A stretch of 64,000 nt of DNA from UBA2040 sp963977135 (GTDB lineage Bacteria; Bacteroidota; Bacteroidia; Flavobacteriales_D; Crocinitomicaceae). The notes under the pieces were generated by a model. That model saw nothing but the letters and a program-made list of their open reading frames with translations. It was not told the origin of the DNA and made no database searches. The stretch lies in contig CAXBNN010000013.1 in NCBI GenBank assembly GCA_963977135.1, positions 1-64,000 of the forward strand. Direction: 5' to 3'. Every line of letters starts with the position of its first letter. The stretch's first letter is position 1. The position numbers and the translations under genes were made by a program. Shown piece by piece: positions 18,065 through 26,368 of the stretch.

Positions 18065-19234
18065 TTAAGTAGCTGAAGTACTATATTTCAAATGCCACAA
18101 TAAATAAAGCAAAGCAACCAATGCCAGCAAAGCGCCAAAGCCAAATGCTAAAGGAACGGTAGACCAAGTGCTATCGTATAAGAAAACAGTCGATAATGAC
18201 CCAACTATAAATCCAGCCTCCAAAGCTATGAACATTGTACCGGAACCAATTCCGCGTCTTTCTGGATGAGAAAGGTCAGCCGTCCAAGAGAAAATGGTTG
18301 GACTAGAAATACCCGTAGCAAATCCAAACATGATCGCTGCCGCTGTATATATTTCCCAGGTGGTTGAATAAGCAATCATCGTTACACTGATTATTAGCAA
18401 GGACATACCTATTAATAATGTTTTACGTCTGCCGATATTATCGGATAATCCTCCGCTGAATAATCTCACGAAAATGGTGGAAATAGTATAGAACAAGAAA
18501 AACCATCCTTTGTTGGAAATACCCAAGTATTCAGAAATGTCAGGTGTTATTGTGAAGATGATTCCAGAACTTACTGCTGATAGAAACATTACCAAAGCAC
18601 ATGGCCAAACGGATGGCTCAACAATTTCTTTTAGTCCAATTTTTAATAATCCAAAACGAAATTTCTGTTTGTTTTCTTTCGGTAATGTTTCTCGAACAAA
18701 GCCCAATAGTATTGCAGAAATTCCAGAAAATATTGCAGACATCAGGAATAAATTATTTATACCAAAGCTCTCTGTTATTGGTGAGCCGAGTGATTGTCCA
18801 ACTCCGATTCCAAGAGAAATGAATGTTCCCCAGATCCCCATTCCTCGGCCACGTCTATTGACTGGTAGGATATCTGTAATTAAAGCTGTTGCTCCAGTTG
18901 GCATAAATCCGGCTCCGATTCCATGAATGAATCTCAGTCCGAGAAAGAAAAATACAGTATGACTCAAAGGGTAGAGCATGCTCGTTATCAAAGCAACGGC
19001 AACACCCGCATACATTACTCGTTTTCTGCCAATAGTATCCGACAATTTCCCTGAAAAAGGTCTAGAAATAAGTGCGGTGATAGCGAAGAAAGTATAAATT
19101 AACCCTTTTTTATCCGCCCCTCCAAGATTCGTAATGAACTGATTTAGTTCGGGTAAGATTAGATTAAAACTCGTCATGAACAAGAACATGGAGAGACATA
19201 ACATCCAAAAGTTCTTGCTGTACGTATTTATCAT
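18065..19234 (-). CDS. Major facilitator superfamily transporter
   Basis: A 389-residue polytopic membrane protein with about 12 hydrophobic helices. MFS motif A appears in both halves: SRPFSGKLSDTIGRKRVM (about residues 57-74) and RLFSGGLSDNIGRRKTLL (about 260). HGIGAGFMPTGATALITDILPVNRRGRGMG is typical of drug/sugar-type MFS efflux proteins. The substrate cannot be told from sequence. The ATG at 19234 follows a TAATTTTG box by only 4 bases. It is convergent with the queuosine-precursor transporter gene. Confidence 0.88.
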   Translation of the reverse strand: MINTYSKNFWMLCLSMFLFMTSFNLILPELNQFITNLGGADKKGLIYTFFAITALISRPFSGKLSDTIGRKRVMYAGVAVALITSMLYPLSHTVFFFLGLRFIHGIGAGFMPTGATALITDILPVNRRGRGMGIWGTFISLGIGVGQSLGSPITESFGINNLFLMSAIFSGISAILLGFVRETLPKENKQKFRFGLLKIGLKEIVEPSVWPCALVMFLSAVSSGIIFTITPDISEYLGISNKGWFFLFYTISTIFVRLFSGGLSDNIGRRKTLLIGMSLLIISVTMIAYSTTWEIYTAAAIMFGFATGISSPTIFSWTADLSHPERRGIGSGTMFIALEAGFIVGSLSTVFLYDSTWSTVPLAFGFGALLALVALLYLLWHLKYSTSAT

Positions 19235-19238
19235 GGCG

Positions 19239-19246
19239 CAAAATTA
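19239..19246 (-). promoter_or_regulatory. TAATTTTG -7 box of MFS gene
   Basis: On the minus strand TAATTTTG is followed by CGCC and then the ATG at 19234. The 4-base gap implies a leaderless or nearly leaderless mRNA. A CTGACA lies about 18 bases upstream of the box. Confidence 0.6.
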
Positions 19247-19393
19247 CTTTCTTTTTTGATTTATTGTCAGGATTGAAAGACGAAAGCGTCGAAATATTGG
19301 AACTATTAACAATTAATTAGATTGAGTAGGTATGAATAAACTAAGTTGGTCTTAACTTGTTATTCTTCTAAAGCAGTCATTAAAAACAGAAAC

Positions 19394-19906
19394 ATGAAAT
19401 ACATATTATCAACACTAATCTTAGCAACTGCATTATTAGCTTGCAGTTCTTCGATCAATTCAACTTCGGAAGAAAATGGAGTAGTAAGAACTTCAAAATT
19501 GCAGCCTGGAGATTCCACAAAAGTTGTAAAGACTGAAGCTGAATGGAAGAAATTGCTTTCACCTGAACAATATTATGTCACTAGAGAAGCTGGAACAGAG
19601 CGACCTTTTACCGGCAAGTATTGGGATAATCACGACAAAGGAACTTATACTTGTGTTTGTTGCGATCTTCCATTATTTTCAAGCGAAACGAAATTTGAAT
19701 CAGGAACTGGTTGGCCAAGTTTTTATGCTCCAATCAACTCGAAAAATATTCTAGTAGGAGTTGACAACAGCTTAGGAATGAGTCGTGATGAATTGAATTG
19801 TGTTCGTTGTGATGCTCATTTAGGCCATGTTTTCAGTGACGGACCGAAACCTACAGGAATGCGTTACTGCATAAATTCCGCTTCGTTGAATTTTGAGAAA
19901 AAATAA
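19394..19906 (+). CDS. msrB: Peptide-methionine (R)-S-oxide reductase, exported lipoprotein form
   Basis: It reduces the R-epimer of methionine sulfoxide in oxidised proteins. The MsrB domain spans about residues 45-168. The zinc ligands are in CVCC and CVRC, the signature GTGWPSF is present, and the catalytic Cys lies in GMRYCINSASL. The protein begins with a lipoprotein signal (MKYILSTLILATALLACSSS), so it should act on the periplasmic side of a membrane rather than in the cytoplasm. The ATG at 19394 starts this signal; an upstream in-frame start at 19346 adds 16 residues that would spoil it. Confidence 0.92.
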   Translation: MKYILSTLILATALLACSSSINSTSEENGVVRTSKLQPGDSTKVVKTEAEWKKLLSPEQYYVTREAGTERPFTGKYWDNHDKGTYTCVCCDLPLFSSETKFESGTGWPSFYAPINSKNILVGVDNSLGMSRDELNCVRCDAHLGHVFSDGPKPTGMRYCINSASLNFEKK

Positions 19907-19939
19907 TTCGCTTAGTTTAAAGATTATTTTACCTAAAAG

Positions 19940-19974
19940 AAAAGCCCTCAATTCTTATGGAATTGAGGGCTTTT
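19940..19974. terminator. Perfect 15-bp stem terminator after msrB
   Basis: AAAAGCCCTCAATTC and GAATTGAGGGCTTTT pair perfectly around a 5-base loop, 33 bases after the msrB stop. A/T tails on both sides allow bidirectional use. Confidence 0.85.
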
Positions 19975-20163
19975 GGAAACAAGGGTGATTACTAGTCACC
20001 GTTGTATATTTAGTTGTGACAATATCCTCTGCTATTTTTAATCTTTTTAGGAACTTAAGACGTACTGATTAGAAATCAGTCACATTTTTGTCATTTGCTG
20101 TATTTGAAATTTATACAATTGCAAATTGTCGCTGAAAATATATTTAAAACAAAAAGTCATAAA
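19975..20163. other. Gene-free segment between two terminators
   Basis: The space between msrB and the next gene is 335 bases. Inside the two terminator hairpins lie two further small hairpins: GGTGA...TCACC (about 19985-20001) and CTGATTAGAAATCAG (about 20068-20082). No ORF or known RNA family is recognised. Confidence 0.4.
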
Positions 20164-20191
20164 AAAAGCGACTAATAAAATAGTCGCTTTT
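20164..20191 (-). terminator. Terminator of the DUF4890-like gene
   Basis: AAAAGCGACTA and TAGTCGCTTTT form a perfect 11-bp stem with a 6-base loop. Read on the minus strand it is followed by a run of seven T, the normal layout for an intrinsic terminator of the gene ending at 20242. Confidence 0.8.
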
Positions 20192-20241
20192 AATTATTTC
20201 AAAATTATCCACTTAACCGCAGTTAAGCACTTTTTATGCTA

Positions 20242-20655
20242 TTAATGCATTTCTTGACTTGCAGCTTTTCTAGCTTCAACTTCTTTGAATCGAACGATTT
20301 GTTCTTCAGTTAAATATGATTTAATCAATCCATTTCTACCAGCGTTGTTTCCGTCTAAAGCTTCTTGCTTTTGAGCTTCTGTCCATGTAGCATGAACAAG
20401 AACTGCTTCATTCTTCATGTTAATAGCCAAATTCGTTTCATAGATTTTCGCAATTTGATCATCAGTCAACATCAATTCTTTTGTCAAATTATCTGTTTGC
20501 ATTTTTGCTTTCTGCTCAGGTGTTTCTTTTACTTTTACAACACCTTCTTCTTGCTTCACATTTTTTCTAACCTCAGGACGTCCCTCAGCTTGACCGAATG
20601 AATTGAATGCGAACAATCCTGCTACTACTATACTACCTATTTTCATTATTTTCAT
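20242..20655 (-). CDS. Small secreted Spy/DUF4890-like protein
   Basis: A 137-residue protein with a signal peptide (KIGSIVVAGLFAFNSFGQA) and a charged helical body. TPEQKAKMQTDNLTKELMLTDDQIAKIYETNL and LTEEQIVRFKEVEARKA are LTxEQ-type helix repeats as in Spy/CpxP-like and DUF4890 proteins of Bacteroidota. A periplasmic chaperone or stress role is only inferred from that likeness. ATGs at 20655 and 20646 are both possible. It has its own terminator on the minus strand. Confidence 0.78.
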   Translation of the reverse strand: MKIMKIGSIVVAGLFAFNSFGQAEGRPEVRKNVKQEEGVVKVKETPEQKAKMQTDNLTKELMLTDDQIAKIYETNLAINMKNEAVLVHATWTEAQKQEALDGNNAGRNGLIKSYLTEEQIVRFKEVEARKAASQEMH

Positions 20656-20773
20656 GATAAAACGTTTTATTTAATTTACAATCTGGTTTTCAATTTCTAT
20701 GCCAAAGAAAAGAAATCTTTTTTTAAAAAGCTTAACTTAGTAAAGTAATTCATTTACCTGTTAAAGTCTTTCC

Positions 20774-21517
20774 ATGCGCAACTATCTATTAAACGCTATT
20801 TACTGCCTAACGGTTGCCTTAATAATGTCAAGTTGTATCGTTTCAACAATAAAAGATGCGAGTAAAGGGAAAGGTGCATCTCTAAATTTGAGTAAGAAAC
20901 ATCTAACGGAAATACCGGCATACGTATTTGAACAAAAGGATTTAAAAGTTCTGCGCCTTTTCAGAAATCAGATTTCTTCCATTCCACCAGAAATTGGGCA
21001 GCTAGAAAATTTGGAAGAACTCTATATTGGGAGCAATGATTTAATCTCATTACCACCGGAAATTGGAAATTTGAAGAAGTTGAAAATCTTGTCTGTGAAA
21101 TACAACAAGTTGGAATCATTGCCCGAAGAAATTGGAGATTTAAGAAGTCTTGAACAAATCTGGTTGAACCAAAATCAATTGAAAGAGATTCCTATGAGTA
21201 TTGGGAAACTCGATAAATTAGAAAATCTGCAATTACAATTCAATCAATTAAAACATTTACCTCCAACTCTTGGGATGTGTCGTAACTTGAGGTTTATTTA
21301 TTTGAACCGAAACAATATTGAAGAGATTTCGGATGATTTTGCTCAATTGACGAATTTGAAAGAGCTATATCTTGCCGGTGCAGGGCCGATGACATTGGTT
21401 ACAGAAAAACTATGTGATTTGCGTATGTTGGAGATTCTCGAAATAGATCGGTTTACGGCAATACCGCCTTGTTTATTGGTTCTGCAAGCCAACCGACTTC
21501 AGATTATCGTCAAATAG
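20774..21517 (+). CDS. Leucine-rich-repeat lipoprotein
   Basis: A 247-residue protein starting with a lipoprotein signal (ALIMSSCIVS). About seven LRR units of 22-23 residues follow, with the pattern LExLxLxxNxLxxLPxEIGxL; examples are LKVLRLFRNQISSIPPEIGQLENL and LEQIWLNQNQLKEIPMSIGKL. LRR domains of this kind bind proteins. Location on the periplasmic face or surface is likely from the lipobox. The 3' end overlaps the convergent CPBP gene by 8 bases. Confidence 0.85.
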   Translation: MRNYLLNAIYCLTVALIMSSCIVSTIKDASKGKGASLNLSKKHLTEIPAYVFEQKDLKVLRLFRNQISSIPPEIGQLENLEELYIGSNDLISLPPEIGNLKKLKILSVKYNKLESLPEEIGDLRSLEQIWLNQNQLKEIPMSIGKLDKLENLQLQFNQLKHLPPTLGMCRNLRFIYLNRNNIEEISDDFAQLTNLKELYLAGAGPMTLVTEKLCDLRMLEILEIDRFTAIPPCLLVLQANRLQIIVK

Positions 21518-22070
21518 TTTCTTCCTTGTCGGAAATAATGGTCATAAATAATACAAGGTCGTAGGAAAAATGTGCGCCTATACTAAACCATTGACCAAAA
21601 GTATCGTACCCAAAAGATATTAAAACTATGAAAGGTAGCACTAGAAGTCCATACAGGGACATTCGCCAATTCATCGGGTTTAGATAACCATGAATAGCCA
21701 CGAAAAATATGGAAGTAAACCAAACCCCAAGTATAGGTTGCATACCTGCTCTGAACAATAATTCTTCCCCAACACCAGCACAAATTGAAAGAAATATGGC
21801 ATCAAAAACCGTTAGTCGCATGCTTTTGACCAAGTTCTCAACTCGATTAGGCATGCTTTCGAATACTGGTGCGCCCATGAACAAAAGAGCAAAAAAAGCA
21901 TAGATAACACCGAAAATGATTCCAAAAGCTGTTTCAGGCATCCAGATTTCTTCCCAGCGAAGAAATTGTTGTAAAGTGATACCATCCTGCCAATACCAGT
22001 AAAAGTAGGCAGGTAAGGGAAATAGGAATAAAGTTACGATACCGAGAATGTAGATGCTTCGCTTGCTCAA
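21510..22070 (-). CDS. CPBP-family intramembrane metalloprotease
   Basis: A 186-residue polytopic protein with the CPBP (CAAX protease/ABI) signature GVGEELLFRAGMQPILG, in which EE and R are catalytic or metal-associated. The later family His boxes are partly visible (FVAIHGYLNP and SIGAHFSYDLVLF). About five membrane segments are evident. The function in bacteria is generally proteolysis of membrane peptides or bacteriocin resistance; the substrate is unknown here. The start is TTG at 22070. It is divergent from the MscS gene, with only 32 bases between the start codons. Confidence 0.85.
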   Translation of the reverse strand: MSKRSIYILGIVTLFLFPLPAYFYWYWQDGITLQQFLRWEEIWMPETAFGIIFGVIYAFFALLFMGAPVFESMPNRVENLVKSMRLTVFDAIFLSICAGVGEELLFRAGMQPILGVWFTSIFFVAIHGYLNPMNWRMSLYGLLVLPFIVLISFGYDTFGQWFSIGAHFSYDLVLFMTIISDKEETI

Positions 22071-22079
22071 GAAGTTGTT

Positions 22080-22087
22080 TACTTTTG
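22080..22087 (+). promoter_or_regulatory. TACTTTTG -7 box of mscS-like gene
   Basis: Exact match to TAnnTTTG, 15 bases before the ATG at 22103. It lies in the narrow divergent gap next to the CPBP gene start. Confidence 0.5.
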
Positions 22088-22102
22088 TGTAAAAATAGTA
22101 AG

Positions 22103-23374
22103 ATGAAGGAAAGTATCATTCAATGGATAAAAAGTTTTTATTACCACATGAATAATGGAGTAGAAGTTTTTGATCAAATCAGTTTTGATAACCATTCTTT
22201 TTATTGGACGGCAGGACTTTTATTAGGGTTTTCTATTCTTTTTGTGGCAATGTGGTATTTTTCTCGACTGTTTTTAGTTCGAGTTATGCACATTTTGGTT
22301 GATAGATCAACAGTCACGTGGGATGACCATTTAATCCATAATAGAGTTTTTAGATCTATGGCTCATCTGATTCCATTGATGTTTGTAGAATATTTCCTTT
22401 CAACTATTTTTTATGCTTATCCGAAAATGGAAGGCCTGTGGGAGAAAATAGTCTCAATAGCTATTCTCATAGCGATTATGATAACCATTAATAGAGCACT
22501 AAATGCCTTGCGTGATTTAATTGAAGAAAATGTAAAATACCGAGATAAGCCAATTCAATCCTATGTTCAGGTCGCTAAAATTGTTGTTAGTTTAATAATC
22601 GTCATTTTTATACTTTCAACTGCCACAGGCAAGTCTCCACTCGTTTTCTTCGGCGGAATGGGAGCAGCAGCTGCTATCTTGATTTTAGTTTTTAAGGATA
22701 CCATCTTAGGTTTTATTGGAAGTATTCAAATTGCTACCAATGACATTCTTCGAATAAGTGATTGGGTGACAATGGAAAAATATGGAGCTGATGGTGAGGT
22801 AGAAGCGATTTCATTGGCTACAGTGAAGATTCGGAATTTTGACAAAACTATCACCACAATTCCAACCTACGCTTTCATTTCTGATTCGTTCAAAAACTGG
22901 CGGGGAATGCAAGAATCAGATGGAAGAAGAATAAAAAGACCAATTCATATCCAAATTGATTCTGTAAAATTTGCTACACCAGAATTACTCGATAAATTAA
23001 AATCTATCAAATTACTATCTGAGTTTGTTCCGAAAAGGCAAAAAGAAATAGAGGATTACAACATCCTTCACGGGTTCACCGGAGAAAATGCTGTAAATGG
23101 TCGGCGACAAACGAATCTCGGTTTATTCAGACGTTATGCGGAATACTATTTAATTAATCATCCCTTGGTGAATAAAGATATGCACCTAATGGTTCGTCAA
23201 TTGGAATCCACAGAAAACGGAATGCCTTTGGAAATATATTGTTTCTCTAGTTCAAAAGTCTGGGAAGAATATGAAGGTATTCAAGCTGACATTTTCGATC
23301 ATCTATTTGCGGTCATTCATCATTTTGATTTAGCTGTTTTCGAAAGACCAACAGGGAAAGATTTTAGGAAGTGA
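22103..23374 (+). CDS. Mechanosensitive ion channel (MscS family)
   Basis: An inner-membrane channel that opens under hypo-osmotic stretch. About five hydrophobic helices fill the first ~170 residues. The pore-lining helix and beta domain follow: FFGGMGAAAAILILVFKDTILGFIGSIQI, then DWVTMEKYGADGEVEAISLATVKIRNFDKTITTIPTYAFISDSFKNWRGM, a strong MscS/YbdG-type signature. At 423 residues it resembles E. coli YbdG in length. I chose the ATG at 22103; a TTG at 22085 overlaps the promoter box. Confidence 0.92.
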   Translation: MKESIIQWIKSFYYHMNNGVEVFDQISFDNHSFYWTAGLLLGFSILFVAMWYFSRLFLVRVMHILVDRSTVTWDDHLIHNRVFRSMAHLIPLMFVEYFLSTIFYAYPKMEGLWEKIVSIAILIAIMITINRALNALRDLIEENVKYRDKPIQSYVQVAKIVVSLIIVIFILSTATGKSPLVFFGGMGAAAAILILVFKDTILGFIGSIQIATNDILRISDWVTMEKYGADGEVEAISLATVKIRNFDKTITTIPTYAFISDSFKNWRGMQESDGRRIKRPIHIQIDSVKFATPELLDKLKSIKLLSEFVPKRQKEIEDYNILHGFTGENAVNGRRQTNLGLFRRYAEYYLINHPLVNKDMHLMVRQLESTENGMPLEIYCFSSSKVWEEYEGIQADIFDHLFAVIHHFDLAVFERPTGKDFRK

Positions 23375-23561
23375 TGAGATAGTTTCAAGTTTCAAGTTCT
23401 TTTTCAATAAGTTGAAAAATTCAAAGTTGCAAGTTCTGTATGGTTATTTTGCGCAAACTGCTCGGTATTGAACTTTGACCAAATCGAACCTAAGCGCACA
23501 AAACTTGCGACTTGAAGAGCGTTTCGAAGAAATCGCTCAACTTGTAACTCGTAACTTTCTT
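23375..23561. repeat. Iterated CAAGTT-word element between convergent genes
   Basis: The gap is full of the word CAAGTT/AACTTG in both orientations: CAAGTTTCAAGTTC near 23386, CAAAGTTGCAAGTTC near 23422, AACTTGCGACTTG near 23502, and CAACTTGTAACTCGTAAC at 23539. It lies between the mscS-like gene and the convergent AMP nucleosidase gene. No ORF is credible here. Confidence 0.65.
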
Positions 23562-24332
23562 TTAAAATCTCAAGTGCTTTACCGTATCCCCATTATTGAT
23601 TAATTGGCGTAAGGATTCAATACCTATTTCTAGATGATTTTGAACATAGTTTGCGGTTACACTTATATCGCTGGCTTCCGTTTTTACCCCATCTGGTGTC
23701 ATAGGTTGATCGCTGACTAACAATAAAGCACCAGTTGGAATTCTATTTGCAAATCCAACAGTAAATATGGTTGCCGTTTCCATGTCAATTGCCATTGCTC
23801 GGCAAGATTTCAAATACTTCTTAAATTTATTATCGTGTTCCCAAACTCGTCTATTGGTAGTATAACATGTTCCAGTCCAATAGTCTAATGATCGATCTCT
23901 AATCGTTGTTGATATAGCTTTTTGAAGTGCAAATGAAGGTAAAGCTGGAACTTCCGGTTGCATATAATCATTGCTGGTTCCTTCACCTCGTATAGCTGCA
24001 ATAGGTAAAATCAAATCGCCAACTGCGTTTTTCTTTTTCAGTCCACCGCATTTCCCCAGGAACAAAACCGCTTTTGGCTTAATTGCAGATAATAAATCCA
24101 TGCAGGTAGCTGCTGAAGCACTTCCCATCCCAAAATTAATAATGGTTATTCCATCCGCCGTTGCACAAGACATTGGTTTCCCTTTGCCAATTACCTCTAC
24201 ATTGTTATTTGAGGCAAATTGATCAACATAGTTCTGAAAATTACAGATGAGAATGTATTCGCCAAAATTTTCTAAACTCTCGCCTGTATATCTGGGTAAC
24301 CAATTGTCAACGATTTCTTTTTTTGTCTTCAT
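23562..24332 (-). CDS. amn: AMP nucleosidase
   Basis: It splits AMP into adenine and ribose 5-phosphate, a purine-salvage step. The 256-residue protein is of the short Bacteroidota form, which has the phosphorylase-like catalytic domain without the long N-terminal domain of E. coli Amn. Visible features are the NFGMGSASAATCMDLLSA glycine-rich loop, GKCGGLK, TGTCYTTNRRVWEHD, and the AIDMETATIFTVGF nucleoside-binding signature with its Glu. A conserved N-terminus WLPRYTG is typical of these annotated enzymes. Confidence 0.9.
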   Translation of the reverse strand: MKTKKEIVDNWLPRYTGESLENFGEYILICNFQNYVDQFASNNNVEVIGKGKPMSCATADGITIINFGMGSASAATCMDLLSAIKPKAVLFLGKCGGLKKKNAVGDLILPIAAIRGEGTSNDYMQPEVPALPSFALQKAISTTIRDRSLDYWTGTCYTTNRRVWEHDNKFKKYLKSCRAMAIDMETATIFTVGFANRIPTGALLLVSDQPMTPDGVKTEASDISVTANYVQNHLEIGIESLRQLINNGDTVKHLRF

Positions 24333-24419
24333 ATCTTGAAATTAAGGAAATTGTAGGATTAACGTCCTATTCGTAAATAAAGTATTCTTCAATAGAATAA
24401 GGTTCTAAAATCTATTTCT

Positions 24420-24427
24420 TAGTATTG
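24420..24427 (+). promoter_or_regulatory. Near-consensus TAGTATTG box
   Basis: One mismatch to TAnnTTTG, with 7 bases to the ATG at 24435. It is weaker than the exact boxes listed elsewhere. Confidence 0.3.
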
Positions 24428-24434
24428 TACGTAG

Positions 24435-25553
24435 ATGTTTCAAATGAAGATTCAAAAAGAGCAACTTTTAATTCGTAGTCTAATTGTATCCTTTTTCCTT
24501 TGTGTTGGACTAAATTCTTTTGCACAAGATTCGACAAAAGTTAAACCACGAATAAAGTTGTTTGGCATACCAGCCGCTTATTATACTCCAGAAACAGGTT
24601 TTGCCGTCGGAGCTTTGGGGGTAATTAGTTTTAATTGGAAAAATGATTCAATCAACGCAAGGATATCCAACATTACACTTGGTTTTTCGATAACTGTATT
24701 GGACCAATTGCTTTTTTATTTGCCATTTAACTTGTTATTGAAAAATGATCAGCTCCGAGTCAACGGTGAAATAGGTTATTACAAATACACCTATTTTTAT
24801 TCAGGAATCGGGAATGTTTCAGGGACAAAAGAAGAAAAAGAGGAAAGCTTCCGAATTTCTTTTCCACGATTGCGATTAACTTTTCTAAAAAGAGTTTCAC
24901 CAAGGTTTTTCATTGGTTTTCGCGGTGCCTTTGATTCCTATTCTGATTTAAGACTATCTGAAAATTCTAAAATTGCTGCAAATAATCTGAATGGAATTCA
25001 AGTTGGTAACAACTTAGGGTTTGGGCCAGCAATTCTTTACGACTCAAGATCAAGTATTTTTTATCCTAGAAAAGGCTTTTTAGTTGACGTTATCAATACC
25101 AATGATTTAGGTAAAGTTGTAAGTGATTATGCCTTTTCACGTCTCATCGTTGATGCAAGTGTTTTTGTCTCACCTTTTAAAAAATCTGTAGTTGGTTACA
25201 ATTTGTATTATCAGCAAAACACGGGAAATGTTCCTTTCTACCATTTAAGTCTGCTAGGCGGAAATAAAAAGTTGAGAGGTCAGTTTGAAGGTGAGTTTCG
25301 CGAAAAGTACGCTTGGCAAACGCAGTTAGAATGGCGACAAGAGTTTATGAAGAACTGGGGCGCAGCGGCATTTTTGGGAGTTGGATGGATTGCCCCAAAT
25401 TGGAAATCGTTACAGCTAAAAAACCAACATGTCGGTTATGGCGTAGGTATAAGGTATAAAGTAAATAAGAAAGATCACATCAATATTCGGCTGGATGTTG
25501 GTTTTGGAAACGGTAAGGCTTACCCTTATATTACAATTGGTGAGGCTTTTTAA
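24435..25553 (+). CDS. BamA/TamA-like outer-membrane protein (Omp85 barrel)
   Basis: A 372-residue protein with a signal peptide (LIVSFFLCVGLNSFAQ) and a beta-barrel. Strand pairs such as GEIGYYKYTYFYSGIGN and FIGFRGAFDSYSDLRL are visible. The segment GFGPAILYDSRSSIFYPRKGFLVDVI is the typical Omp85 surface-antigen stretch, LLGGNKKLRGQFEGEFREKYAWQTQLEWRQEF holds the loop-6 L.GG...RG motif, and the chain ends with an aromatic Phe. No POTRA domain fits in the short N-terminus, so it resembles POTRA-less BamA-like proteins of unknown role. It is followed 9 bases later by the DUF547 gene. Confidence 0.85.
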   Translation: MFQMKIQKEQLLIRSLIVSFFLCVGLNSFAQDSTKVKPRIKLFGIPAAYYTPETGFAVGALGVISFNWKNDSINARISNITLGFSITVLDQLLFYLPFNLLLKNDQLRVNGEIGYYKYTYFYSGIGNVSGTKEEKEESFRISFPRLRLTFLKRVSPRFFIGFRGAFDSYSDLRLSENSKIAANNLNGIQVGNNLGFGPAILYDSRSSIFYPRKGFLVDVINTNDLGKVVSDYAFSRLIVDASVFVSPFKKSVVGYNLYYQQNTGNVPFYHLSLLGGNKKLRGQFEGEFREKYAWQTQLEWRQEFMKNWGAAAFLGVGWIAPNWKSLQLKNQHVGYGVGIRYKVNKKDHINIRLDVGFGNGKAYPYITIGEAF

Positions 25554-25562
25554 ACTTGAATT

Positions 25563-26318
25563 ATGAGATTAATATTGATGTTTTTATTGTTGCTGTTGTC
25601 GTTTAGTTTTAAAGCTCAGGTAGCTGGGAAAGCAGAAGTTTTATCCATAAGTTTTTTTGATGCAGTAAAGAATAATCAAACTGAAAAAGCAGATGCCTTG
25701 GCCAAGGAATTAGCAACTTACAATAGAGATTCCCTTCGTGAAGAATTGAATACTGACGATAAAATATTGGCTTTCTGGATGAATATCTACAATACGAATG
25801 TTCAATATATACTTAAAAAAGATGCATCGAAATTTGATGATAGAGGCGCCTTCTTCAAAGCGAAACAAATTACAATTGCTGGTGAAGTATTAAGTTTTGA
25901 TGTCATTGAGCATGGCATTCTTCGGAAATCTAAATCGAAATTGAGTCTTGGTTATATAAGCAAAATCCGAGTTTCTAAATTTGAACGACAATTCCGTATA
26001 AAGAGAGTGGATCCTCGTATTCATTATGCTTTGAATTGTGGCGCGTTAAGTTGTCCGCCTATTGTTCCTTATCATTCAGAAAAGGTGAATGAAGAACTGA
26101 ATACTAGCGTTTCAGATTATTTAAGCAAATACTGTGTTGTTTCTGAAAACGAAGTAAAAGTCCCTGTTTTATTCTCATGGTTTCGCGCTGATTTTGGCGG
26201 AAAAAGAGGAATTCGTAAATTTTTAGTTCGTTACGGTATCACTCAAAAAGACGACAAAAAGAAAGATTTGAAATTCTTACCATACGATTGGACATTGGCC
26301 TTAAACCCTTACAAATAA
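25563..26318 (+). CDS. DUF547 family secreted protein
   Basis: A 251-residue protein with a signal peptide (LILMFLLLLLSFSFKAQ). DUF547 motifs are present: DKILAFWMNIYNTNVQYIL, FDVIEHGILR, DPRIHYALNCGALSCPPI (the conserved Cys/His-containing stretch), and a C-terminal FLPYDWTLA. DUF547 proteins are transglutaminase-fold-like by distant similarity; activity is not known. The gene sits directly behind the BamA-like gene and is probably in the same transcript. Confidence 0.88.
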   Translation: MRLILMFLLLLLSFSFKAQVAGKAEVLSISFFDAVKNNQTEKADALAKELATYNRDSLREELNTDDKILAFWMNIYNTNVQYILKKDASKFDDRGAFFKAKQITIAGEVLSFDVIEHGILRKSKSKLSLGYISKIRVSKFERQFRIKRVDPRIHYALNCGALSCPPIVPYHSEKVNEELNTSVSDYLSKYCVVSENEVKVPVLFSWFRADFGGKRGIRKFLVRYGITQKDDKKKDLKFLPYDWTLALNPYK

Positions 26319-26356
26319 TTATTTCAAAATTTGAGGATTTCAGTCTAAATATGGTG

Positions 26357-26364
26357 TAATTTTG
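26357..26364 (+). promoter_or_regulatory. TAATTTTG -7 box of T9SS nuclease gene
   Basis: The box is followed by CCGA and then the ATG at 26369. TTTG at 26330-26333 is a possible -33 element with a 23-base spacer. The 4-base gap implies a leaderless mRNA. Confidence 0.65.
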
Positions 26365-26368
26365 CCGA

